Below, piece by piece: positions 6,627 through 13,206 of a stretch of DNA of 13,206 nucleotides. Source of the DNA: Clostridium sp. CAG:389 (GTDB lineage Bacteria; Bacillota; Clostridia; TANB77; CAG-508). How positions within the stretch are numbered: the stretch's first letter is position 1; each line of letters starts with the position of its first letter. The stretch is from assembly GCA_000438255.1 (NCBI GenBank), contig FR901868.1:6726-19931 (forward strand). The letters are read 5' to 3'. Under the pieces are notes generated by a model. The model saw nothing but the letters and a program-made list of their open reading frames with translations. It had not been told where the DNA came from and did not search any database. Made by a program: the position numbers and the translations under genes.

Positions 6627-8006
6627 TTGAATAAAAAGCAAAAAGCAAAAGATAATAAAAAATATAGAGAGAATAAGAAAAGAAAAGGAAAAAAAGGTTT
6701 AAAAATCCTATTAATAATAATGTTATTATTATTGATTGGAATAGGATGGTTCACATATAAAACAATAAGAAATGGTGGCGGACTTAGTGGAATGCTTGCA
6801 ACAGTTGTAGGCCATGATGAAAATACAAAAAAAGACTTAAAGGAAATAAAAGTATTGGTATTAGGGGTAAGTACAGACCTAGATTCTGAACTAACAGATA
6901 CAATAATGGTTGCATCATATAATCCAAATACACAAAAAGCGAACTTATTATCAATACCAAGAGACACATTTACAGGAAAGAACTCAAAAAAAGCGATAGC
7001 ATCGCAAAAGATTAACTCATTATATAATATAAATAGAACACCAGAAAAAACACTAGCAGCTATAAATGAATTAACAGGACTAGATATAAAATATTATGTT
7101 GTAGTAAAGACAGAAGCACTAATAAAATTAGTAGATGCAATTGGTGGTGTAACATTTAATGTACCAATTGATATGAAATATGATGATCCAACACAAGATT
7201 TACATATAGATTTAAAAGCGGGAGAACAAGTATTAAATGGAGATAAAGCAGAACAACTTTTAAGATGGAGACATAGCAATAATATAAAAGGTGTAGGAAT
7301 GACAACATATCCTAGTGAATATGGAAATGATGACTTTGGAAGAATGAGAACACAAAGAGACTTTATAATTGCAACATTAAAACAAACATTAAAACCAAGC
7401 AATATATTTAAAATAGGACAAATACTAGAAATTGCACATGAAAATGTTGAAACAAATGTTGAATTATCAGTTGCTAAGGATTACATTCCATATGCAGTTG
7501 AACTTGATACAGAAAACATAACATCAGCAACACTTCCAGGAACAACACCTAATATGAAAGATACAAATAATGTTAGTATATTTGTGGCTGACAAAACAGC
7601 AACAAAAGAATTGATACAATCTATGTTTTATTCAGATGTAGAAGAAGAAAATGTAGAAGAAAATACTATTTCAAATAGTACATCAACAAAGAATACAACA
7701 TCTAATAACACAACAATTAGCACAAATTCAAAGACATCTGATAAAGTAACAATTGAATTATTAAATGGTTGTGGTGATAATAGCAAAGTAGAAGAAGCAA
7801 AAAAATTATTAGAAGATGCTGGATATAAAGTTAAAAAGACAGGAAAAACATCATCAATAGCTAAAACAATAATTACAAATAAGAAAAATGCTAGTGATGA
7901 AGATTTGAAAAATATGAAACAAGTTTTAGGAACAGGAAATATATCAACTAATAAATCTTCTACAAGTTTAGTAGATGTTACAATTATAATTGGAAAAGAT
8001 TTTTAA
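6627..8006 (+). CDS. LCP (LytR-CpsA-Psr) family protein with LytR_C domain
   Basis: LCP enzymes transfer lipid-linked glycopolymers such as teichoic acid or capsule onto peptidoglycan at the outer face of the membrane. The product (459 residues from TTG 6627) has a Lys/Arg-rich cytoplasmic head, one membrane helix (about 27-43), the LCP domain (about 72-305), a Ser/Thr/Asn-rich linker (about 336-372) and a C-terminal LytR_C domain (about 373-459, beginning VTIELLNGCG). Typical LCP motifs are LTDTIMVAS, LLSIPRDTF with the conserved Arg112, LLRWRHSN and FGRMRTQRD with its Arg cluster. TTG is preferred because AGGAG (6614-6618) lies 8 bases before it; the ATG at 6603, in frame and 8 codons earlier, has no ribosome site and falls at the predicted transcript start. 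It is a single-gene unit, convergent with the carboxypeptidase gene. Confidence 0.92.
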   Translation: MNKKQKAKDNKKYRENKKRKGKKGLKILLIIMLLLLIGIGWFTYKTIRNGGGLSGMLATVVGHDENTKKDLKEIKVLVLGVSTDLDSELTDTIMVASYNPNTQKANLLSIPRDTFTGKNSKKAIASQKINSLYNINRTPEKTLAAINELTGLDIKYYVVVKTEALIKLVDAIGGVTFNVPIDMKYDDPTQDLHIDLKAGEQVLNGDKAEQLLRWRHSNNIKGVGMTTYPSEYGNDDFGRMRTQRDFIIATLKQTLKPSNIFKIGQILEIAHENVETNVELSVAKDYIPYAVELDTENITSATLPGTTPNMKDTNNVSIFVADKTATKELIQSMFYSDVEEENVEENTISNSTSTKNTTSNNTTISTNSKTSDKVTIELLNGCGDNSKVEEAKKLLEDAGYKVKKTGKTSSIAKTIITNKKNASDEDLKNMKQVLGTGNISTNKSSTSLVDVTIIIGKDF

Positions 8007-8015
8007 ATTTTTTAT

Positions 8016-8080
8016 AAAAAAAGATACAATCACTAGCTTATGATATATGTTATATGTCGTAAGCTGGTAAATTGTAATCT
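8016..8080 (-). terminator. Terminator of the carboxypeptidase gene
   Basis: Two imperfectly complementary arms (8022-8043 and 8057-8080), including AGCTTA with its near-match TAAGCT, form a long hairpin. Read on the minus strand, the stem is followed by T7 (A7 at 8016-8022 on the plus strand). It lies between two convergent genes and may also slow transcription of the LCP gene, but there is no T-run directly after the stem on the plus strand. Confidence 0.7.
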
Positions 8081-8090
8081 ATGAATAATA

Positions 8091-9356
8091 TTAAAATCTA
8101 TATTTTTTTCTATGATATTTTTTATTCTTATTAGTCCCAAATAATAATTTATATAATAAAAATAAAATCAAAATTATTAAAACAATTTGAATTAATAATT
8201 TAGAAAAATTAGAAATTTCAACACTGTGTGAGGCAATTAAATCAGAAGAATATTCAATACCATCAATATTATAAACAATTTTTCCAATAACTTGCCCTTG
8301 TGCAATAGGAGCAAATAAATTATCTTGTAAAATTATTTCAGGTGAAAAATCAGTTTCTAAATCATCTTGTGATACAACAGCAGTAATATCATCATTAATC
8401 AACACATCAAGTTCTTTGGTTTCCTTGCTACCATTTGAAATAGATGTCTGAGTTGCAATAGCATTTCTATCTCTTAATCTTCTTATAGCATAATTATTAT
8501 ATCCATAATCAAAAATAGTTTTTGTATCAATAAATTTAGCACTTAAATTATTAGGGTAAATACCAGCACCAAGTACAACACAAATTAATTCAAAACCATC
8601 TTTATTAGATACAGATACTAGGCAATTTTTAGCTTCTGTTGTATACCCAGTTTTACCAGCAATTGCATATTTATAATAATAATTACTTTTAACATCTCTA
8701 TTGTCATAAATTAATAATTCATTAGTTGTCTTAAAAATTCTTTCTTCATATTTATTTGTAGCTGGAATTGTACAAGATTTTAAACCAGCCAAACTTCTAA
8801 AAGTTGAATTTTTCATACAGTATTTCATTATTATAGCTAAATCATAAGCTGTTGTATAATGATTTTCGTTTTGCATTCCACTAGGGTTTGTAAAATGTGT
8901 ATTTTGAAGTCCTAAATCAGCAACTTTTTGATTCATTAGACTGGCAAAACCTTCAAGTGATCCAGATATATGGTAAGCAAGAGCATTTGCTGCATCATTT
9001 GCAGAATGTACCATCATTACTTGTAATAATTGTTCAACTGTAAGTTGTTCACCTGCTTGAAGTGCTGCAACTGAATAACCAGAAGGAATTATAGAAATTG
9101 CTTCATATGGTACTGTTACAATATCATCTAATTGGCAATTTTCTAATGTTAAAATTGCTGTTAGAATTTTAGTCGTACTTGCTGGATACATTTTTTGGTC
9201 ATCTTTTTTTGAATATAATATTTTTTCACTAGAACTCTCTATTAATACAGCACTTTCTGAGGATATTTCAGGTGCTTCTGATACTGCATAACTTTTTGAT
9301 ATATTTAAAATAAAAATTAACATAATTAATATTACTACAAATTTTTTTGATTTCAT
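8091..9356 (-). CDS. Serine-type D-Ala-D-Ala carboxypeptidase (PBP5-like)
   Basis: This 421-residue exported low-molecular-weight penicillin-binding protein trims the terminal D-alanine from peptidoglycan stem peptides and so controls cross-linking. An N-terminal signal peptide (1-24, hydrophobic core 6-18) is followed by the S11 peptidase domain with all three active-site motifs: S60-T-T-K63, S118-A-N120 and K235-T-G237. A beta-rich C-terminal domain (about 300-375) matches the PBP5 C-terminal domain. The C-terminus carries a strongly hydrophobic helix (about 388-408) and a basic tail rich in Lys and Tyr, so it looks like a true membrane anchor. Length is normal for DacA/DacF. AGGAG at 9363-9367 (minus) precedes the ATG. 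DacF and DacA cannot be told apart from sequence alone. Confidence 0.94.
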   Translation of the reverse strand: MKSKKFVVILIMLIFILNISKSYAVSEAPEISSESAVLIESSSEKILYSKKDDQKMYPASTTKILTAILTLENCQLDDIVTVPYEAISIIPSGYSVAALQAGEQLTVEQLLQVMMVHSANDAANALAYHISGSLEGFASLMNQKVADLGLQNTHFTNPSGMQNENHYTTAYDLAIIMKYCMKNSTFRSLAGLKSCTIPATNKYEERIFKTTNELLIYDNRDVKSNYYYKYAIAGKTGYTTEAKNCLVSVSNKDGFELICVVLGAGIYPNNLSAKFIDTKTIFDYGYNNYAIRRLRDRNAIATQTSISNGSKETKELDVLINDDITAVVSQDDLETDFSPEIILQDNLFAPIAQGQVIGKIVYNIDGIEYSSDLIASHSVEISNFSKLLIQIVLIILILFLLYKLLFGTNKNKKYHRKKYRF

Positions 9357-9443
9357 TATAACTCTCCTAAAATATTACAATTAAAATTTTTATTAAATTA
9401 TGAATAAACTATTTATAAATTATTAATAAAAAATACATATCAT

Positions 9444-9472
9444 AATATATAATATTTTCAAAAAAATATCAA
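9444..9472 (-). promoter_or_regulatory. Possible promoter of the carboxypeptidase gene in the divergent region
   Basis: On the minus strand TTGATA (9467-9472) is 17 bases from TATATT (9444-9449), giving a start near 9437 and a leader of about 80 bases. On the plus strand a TATAAT (9448-9453) could serve comEA, but it lacks a good -35. The whole 9357-9490 region is almost pure A/T, so chance matches are likely. Confidence 0.35.
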
Positions 9473-9490
9473 TAAAAAGGAGGAAAATAA

Positions 9491-10174
9491 ATGCATAAAA
9501 TAAATAAAAAAATAATTATAATTATAACAATAATAATAATATCAGTAATAGTCACATATAAAGCATTCTCGAATACAAAAGAAATTATAGAAAATAGTAC
9601 AGAATTAGAAGATATAATAACAAATGAAGAAAAAAAACAGGATAAAGCAACCACAGATAAAGAAGAGAACAATATAGTAATATATATAACAGGAGCAGTA
9701 AAAAAAGAAGGAATATATGAAATAAAAGAAAATAGCAGAATATCTGATGCAATAGAGGCAGCAGGGGGATTATTAGAAAATGCAAATATTAAAGATATTA
9801 ATTTAGCATATATAATTGAAGATGGAGTTAAAATATATATTCCTACAAATGAAGAAGTCAATAAGAAAGAAATAAAAGTCGACATAAAACAAGAAAATAC
9901 ATATGTAAGCAAAGAATCAGAAGGAATAAAAACAAATACTTCATATATTGAAAATTCAAAAAGTTCAACAAATAACAAAAATGAAAAACTCAACATAAAT
10001 ACAGCAACTCAAACAGAATTAGAAACATTACCTGGAATAGGACCTTCAACAGCATTAAAAATAATAAATTATAGAAAAGAAAATGGAAAATTTAATTCAG
10101 TAGATGATATAAAAAAAGTAAGTGGAATAGGGGATAGTAAATTTGATAAAATAAAGGACTTTATTAAAGTATAA
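9491..10174 (+). CDS. comEA: ComEA-like helix-hairpin-helix DNA-binding protein with SLBB domain
   Basis: A 227-residue membrane-anchored DNA receptor. An N-terminal helix (about 8-24) places the rest outside the membrane. An acidic linker leads to an SLBB domain (about 62-118, beginning IVIYITGAVKKEG). A charged, Ser/Asn-rich linker (120-165) precedes the C-terminal helix-hairpin-helix pair (166-225) with hairpins PGIG (181-184) and SGIG (211-214), which bind the DNA backbone without sequence preference. ComEA captures double-stranded DNA for uptake through the ComEC channel in competent Firmicutes. Size and domain order are normal for ComEA. comEC, which often follows, is absent; the next gene is on the other strand. 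AAGGAGG (9477-9483) lies 7 bases before the ATG. Confidence 0.92.
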   Translation: MHKINKKIIIIITIIIISVIVTYKAFSNTKEIIENSTELEDIITNEEKKQDKATTDKEENNIVIYITGAVKKEGIYEIKENSRISDAIEAAGGLLENANIKDINLAYIIEDGVKIYIPTNEEVNKKEIKVDIKQENTYVSKESEGIKTNTSYIENSKSSTNNKNEKLNINTATQTELETLPGIGPSTALKIINYRKENGKFNSVDDIKKVSGIGDSKFDKIKDFIKV

Positions 10175-10227
10175 ACAAATTCATGAATCAAAGAAGACGT
10201 TCTTAAATTTGTTTATTTAAGAACGTC
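10171..10227. terminator. Hairpin between convergent comEA and yhgE, probable bidirectional terminator
   Basis: A perfect 13-base inverted repeat (10196-10208 and 10215-10227) closes a 6-base loop between the two convergent genes. No T-run follows on the plus strand; on the minus strand TTCTTTGATT follows, which is a weak tract. A second perfect 11-base pairing is possible between 10171-10181 and 10206-10216, the latter covering the loop and parts of both arms of the main hairpin. The structures compete, or overlap as a pseudoknot. Terminator function is inferred from position. Confidence 0.5.
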
Positions 10228-10252
10228 CATCCTAGTTATAAAACTATAATAT

Positions 10253-12481
10253 TTAATTATTAGATTCAGCATTTTTTTCTTTTTTTGCTTTAAAGAAATC
10301 AACAAGATATGTTATACCCAAAGTACAAACTGTAATACCTAATAAAATCATAATGTAATTTGATTTAAAGTTTGTTGCAGTAGGTACTAAAATTTCTCTT
10401 AACAATTTAATTGAATATGTCATTGGTAAGAAAGGTGTAACAGCTTGGAAACCTTTATCAATAGTTTCAACTGGGAAAGTACCACCAGAAGCAGCTAGTT
10501 GTAAAACAAGAATTATCAAAGCTAAGAATTTACCAACATCACCAAAGTTTCTAATCAAAAATTGAATAATACTAACAAAAGTTATACCAATTAAAATACT
10601 TGCAAAATAATATAATCCAACATTTTGAACATCAAAACCTAAACCTAATTTTAATAATCCTGCAACAATTATTCCTTGAACAGCTCCAATTGCAATATAA
10701 ACGATATTTTGTGAAAATTTATTTTTATAATCATGGTCTAAAATTGCAAATCTATGTTTTTGGTCATAATAAATTACAACATAACACATTAAAGCACCAA
10801 CCCATAAACCAATACATAAGAATAATGGTGTAAATGCAATACCATAAGAATCAACATCACCATAAGCCTCTGTTTTGAACTCTACTGGATCTTCTGCAAA
10901 ATCTTCTATACCTGAAAGTTTTTCTAATTCAGTATTTGTTGAATCTATGTTTTTATTTATTTCATCATTAAATTGTTGTAAACTACTTGTTAATTTAGAA
11001 CTTCCAGCATATGCAGAAGATGTTCCTTCATCTAATGTATTTAAAGCAGTTTTTACTTGTGTAGAACTACTGCTTAAAGTTGCTAAACCAGTTTGTAAAC
11101 TATCACTACCAGCTAGTAATTTAGTTGTACCAATTTTTAAAGTACCAACACCAGATTGTAATGATTTAGTACCAGCTTGAACCTGAGTTAAAGCTGATTT
11201 TAAATTAGTAATACCAGATGTTATTTGTCCTAATGATGCAGAACCTTGTGCTAATTGTTGAGTTCCAGCATATAAGCTATTTGAACCAGCTTTTAAAGTA
11301 TTACCTGAATTTAGTAATTTTGTAGCACCAGTTGTTATATTTGAATTTGATGCTGTTAATTGAGCTTTACCAGCTTTTATTTGAGAACCAGCAGTTGCAA
11401 GTTCTTGAGCACCATTACTATCAATTATTGCTTGTGCTGTAACTGCTAATTTTTGTACATTAGGGTCAGAACTTGTTTTTAATTTAGCTAATTCAGTTAA
11501 TAATCCAGATATTTGAGTATTTGAACTATTTACAGAATCAATGTAATTTTCAATATTATTTAATAAAGTAGTTGCGCCAGTTACATATGATGTAGCACCA
11601 TTTGCTAATGCTGTTGTGCCATCAACATATGTTGATAAATTAGTGTTTAAACTTTCAGCTCCATTATTTAAAGATGTTATACCATCAGATAAAGATTTTA
11701 TACCATCAGTACCTTTTTCTGATAATTCATCAACACCAGCATTTATTTGAGAAATAGCAGTATTTAATGAATTAGAACCAGTACTTAAAGTATCAACACC
11801 AGAATTTACTTGGCTAATACCACTTTCCAAAGATTGGCTACCTTCATAGGCTGAATTTACACCGTTATCAAATTCTGAATAACTATTATTTAATGTTGAA
11901 GTACCATCACTAATTTCTTTGATACCAGAAGTTAGTGATTTTGAACCATCTAACAATTGGCTTGAAGCATCAGATATTTTTTCTAAACTATCTGGAACAC
12001 TTTTTAAATTATCAGCTAAGTTACCAGCTATTGCACTACTAACCTTTGCTTGTAAGTTTATTTCCATAGTCTTTACGGCACTATTTATTATTTGAGAAGA
12101 TAAATAATTTGATGCTTGGTTTGGACTATATGTTATTGTAGATATTTGTTTATCTGTTGTAGATGCACTATTTAAACATTTTGTAAAATTACTAGGAATT
12201 GTTATAGTTGCATAATAATCACCATTTTGCATTCCTTCATTTGCTTCATCTAATGACACAGGGCAAATGTCAAAAGTTCCATCATCTTGCAAAGATTTTA
12301 AGAATTCAGCTCCTTGATTTTCATTGTTTTCACCATCGTCTAAATTAACAACTGCAATTTTTAATCCTGTTAAATCACCATATGGATTCCAATAAGATTT
12401 TAGATAGAAAAAACTATAAATTATTGGAATTAATAAGACAACAGCCAAAATTACTATTTTTAAGATTTTTTCTTTTTTCAT
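10253..12481 (-). CDS. yhgE: YhgE/Pip family membrane protein (ABC-2 permease-like)
   Basis: A 742-residue member of the YhgE/Pip (phage infection protein) family. Helix 1 (about 7-27) is followed by an outside domain containing WNPYGDL and VVNLD, family landmarks. From about 170 to 505 the chain is built of degenerate seven-residue units with recurring Gly and Leu (SGI, DGT, AGS, LxxG), interrupted near 310-356 by a non-repeat stretch. Five more helices (about 547-570, 593-612, 623-643, 650-668, 708-728) form the ABC-2-like membrane part, with GGTFPVE (666-672) and PFLPMTY (683-689) typical of the family. Relatives include the Lactococcus phage c2 receptor protein Pip and subunits related to type VII secretion; the cargo here is unknown. 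AAGGAAGT (12491-12498), inside the end of the TetR gene, serves as its ribosome site. It is co-transcribed with, and probably controlled by, that regulator. Confidence 0.92.
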   Translation of the reverse strand: MKKEKILKIVILAVVLLIPIIYSFFYLKSYWNPYGDLTGLKIAVVNLDDGENNENQGAEFLKSLQDDGTFDICPVSLDEANEGMQNGDYYATITIPSNFTKCLNSASTTDKQISTITYSPNQASNYLSSQIINSAVKTMEINLQAKVSSAIAGNLADNLKSVPDSLEKISDASSQLLDGSKSLTSGIKEISDGTSTLNNSYSEFDNGVNSAYEGSQSLESGISQVNSGVDTLSTGSNSLNTAISQINAGVDELSEKGTDGIKSLSDGITSLNNGAESLNTNLSTYVDGTTALANGATSYVTGATTLLNNIENYIDSVNSSNTQISGLLTELAKLKTSSDPNVQKLAVTAQAIIDSNGAQELATAGSQIKAGKAQLTASNSNITTGATKLLNSGNTLKAGSNSLYAGTQQLAQGSASLGQITSGITNLKSALTQVQAGTKSLQSGVGTLKIGTTKLLAGSDSLQTGLATLSSSSTQVKTALNTLDEGTSSAYAGSSKLTSSLQQFNDEINKNIDSTNTELEKLSGIEDFAEDPVEFKTEAYGDVDSYGIAFTPLFLCIGLWVGALMCYVVIYYDQKHRFAILDHDYKNKFSQNIVYIAIGAVQGIIVAGLLKLGLGFDVQNVGLYYFASILIGITFVSIIQFLIRNFGDVGKFLALIILVLQLAASGGTFPVETIDKGFQAVTPFLPMTYSIKLLREILVPTATNFKSNYIMILLGITVCTLGITYLVDFFKAKKEKNAESNN

Positions 12482-12483
12482 AA

Positions 12484-13056
12484 TTAATTAACTTCCTTTC
12501 TTAAACCATTTTTTAAAATTGCAGAAATACTGCTTGCTATCAGTTGTTCATCTAATTTTTTTTCGCTTTCATTCCATTCAAACATAAGCGCAATATACAT
12601 TTTGTATATTAAAAATGCAGTAATATCAACATCTTCATAATATATATTTCCAGATTCTTTTGCTTTTTCTAATTTGCCTTTTATATAATTTTGAATTTGT
12701 GTATCAATTAGCTCTAAGTTGTTTATGATGATAGGATTTTTTAGCCATTCTGCTTCTTTTGTTATTGTGTTTAAAAAATTTCTATCTCTTCTGTATTTTA
12801 GAAGACTGCAAATTGATTGGCTTACTGTTTCAAAAAAGTCTAAGTTTTTGTTGTCTATTTCTTCTACAATATTTTTCATATTGAGGATTTCCTCTTGTAT
12901 AAAATATTTTAGTAGGTCTTCTTTACTTGAAAAATAAGAGTAGATTGTTCTTTTGGTTACTCCTGCTTCTCTTGCTATTTCGTCCATTGAGACTTTTTTA
13001 AATCCATATTTGTGAAATAAAAGTCTTGCTGCTTCTATGATTTGGTCTTTTTTCAT
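12484..13056 (-). CDS. TetR/AcrR family transcriptional regulator
   Basis: A 190-residue one-component regulator. The N-terminal DNA-binding domain contains a classic helix-turn-helix (about 24-43: MDEIAREAGVTKRTIYSYF). The remainder (about 50-190) is an all-helical ligand-binding and dimerisation part, whose ligand cannot be read from sequence. Length is normal for the family. The gene begins after GAGGGGTGAT, an extended match to the 3' end of 16S rRNA, and ends 2 bases before the YhgE start codon, so the pair form one transcript. TetR proteins usually repress their own operon; the promoter and palindromes just upstream support autoregulation together with yhgE. The stop is TAA. Confidence 0.94.
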   Translation of the reverse strand: MKKDQIIEAARLLFHKYGFKKVSMDEIAREAGVTKRTIYSYFSSKEDLLKYFIQEEILNMKNIVEEIDNKNLDFFETVSQSICSLLKYRRDRNFLNTITKEAEWLKNPIIINNLELIDTQIQNYIKGKLEKAKESGNIYYEDVDITAFLIYKMYIALMFEWNESEKKLDEQLIASSISAILKNGLRKEVN

Positions 13057-13082
13057 TTTAATATCACCCCTCTCAATTTGAA

Positions 13083-13136
13083 TGAAATTTCACTAATATA
13101 CTCATCTAGTAATTTAGTATACCATCATTATATGAT
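13083..13136. promoter_or_regulatory. Candidate TetR operator sites
   Basis: Three symmetric sequences overlap the promoter and start site: TGAAATTTCA (13083-13092, perfect palindrome), TATACT with AGTATA (13097-13102 and 13116-13121, 13 bases apart, one arm being the -10 itself), and ATCAT-TAT-ATGAT (13124-13136, in the spacer). TetR dimers bind such symmetric sites, usually over a promoter. Which of them is the operator is not known, and AT-rich DNA gives chance palindromes. Beyond them, 13145-13206 shows nothing I can assign. Confidence 0.4.
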
Positions 13137-13144
13137 ATTGTCAA
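13116..13144 (-). promoter_or_regulatory. Promoter of the tetR-yhgE operon
   Basis: On the minus strand a perfect TTGACA (13139-13144), a 17-base spacer and TATACT (13116-13121) form one of the best promoters in the window. Transcription would begin near 13109, leaving a leader of about 53 bases. Confidence 0.8.
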
Positions 13145-13206
13145 TAGAAAATTGATAAATTATAACCATAATATTACCTAATAATAGTTTTGAAGTATTG
13201 GGATGG

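Noticed and set aside
9469..9996. 175-residue minus-strand frame opposite comEA
   Set aside because: The plus-strand product has clear SLBB and helix-hairpin-helix domains; the minus frame is hydrophobic low-complexity sequence without a ribosome site.
10920..12000. Tandem DNA repeat or minisatellite inside yhgE
   Set aside because: The recurring short strings (such as reverse complements of Gly-Thr and Ala-Gly codons) reflect protein heptads; the units differ in sequence and spacing, with no exact tandem copies.
1..13206. CRISPR array, insertion sequence, prophage, toxin-antitoxin or defence system
   Set aside because: No regularly spaced repeats, no terminal inverted repeats with a transposase, no integrase or nuclease domains and no small paired genes were seen on either strand.
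1..13206. Alternative genetic code (TGA as Trp) suggested by the low GC content
   Set aside because: Trp codons in the conserved proteins read as TGG and the genes are full length with the standard bacterial code. Absence of TGA as a stop among these few genes is not evidence of reassignment.

Overview
The window is very AT-rich, uses mostly A-ending codons (ATA, AGA, GGA, ACA, GCA), and carries AAGGAGG-type ribosome sites and rho-independent terminators. All complete genes end in TAA or TAG. This, with an LCP protein carrying a LytR_C domain, ComEA, a PBP5-like carboxypeptidase, YhgE/Pip and YkvI families, points to a low-GC Gram-positive bacterium, most likely an uncultured gut Clostridia-type lineage. 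The lineage is inferred; no marker gene here fixes it.

Layout. (1) 1-30: 5' part of a tRNA gene on the minus strand, cut by the window edge, with a strong promoter at 51-79. (2) 251-3474: a three-gene + strand operon for a Gld-type ABC-2 exporter (ATPase, permease, GldG-like auxiliary protein), with a promoter at 162-190 and a terminator at 3490-3519. (3) 3521-4557: a YkvI-family membrane protein gene broken by two single-base insertions, starting one base after that terminator. (4) 4692-6504: a two-gene + strand operon encoding a DUF5711-like membrane-anchored protein and a CvpA-family membrane protein, with its own promoter and terminator. (5) 6627-8006: an LCP (LytR-CpsA-Psr) wall-polymer ligase, probably started at a TTG codon. 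(6) 8091-9356, minus: a D-Ala-D-Ala carboxypeptidase convergent with the LCP gene. (7) 9491-10174, plus: a ComEA-like DNA-binding protein, divergent from the carboxypeptidase. (8) 13056-10253, minus: a TetR-family regulator followed 2 bp later by a large YhgE/Pip membrane protein, with a near-consensus promoter and candidate operators upstream.

Nearly every protein is membrane-bound or acts on the cell envelope: an ABC exporter, the wall enzymes LCP and DacA, membrane proteins CvpA, YkvI and YhgE, and envelope-anchored ComEA. The block looks like ordinary chromosomal housekeeping and envelope gene content in short separate transcription units. I see no transposase, integrase, phage gene, CRISPR array or toxin-antitoxin pair. 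There is no gene-free stretch over 300 bases: the longest are 31-250 (two promoters), 13057-13206 (tetR promoter region), 4558-4691 (DUF5711 promoter and leader) and 9357-9490 (divergent promoter region).

The most notable points are the double frameshift in the YkvI gene, with a C inserted between A and GG at both sites; the placement of that gene's start against the upstream terminator; two competing perfect inverted repeats between comEA and yhgE; and the regulatory DNA upstream of the TetR gene. I found no convincing novel multi-gene system; the DUF5711-CvpA pair is the least understood unit.
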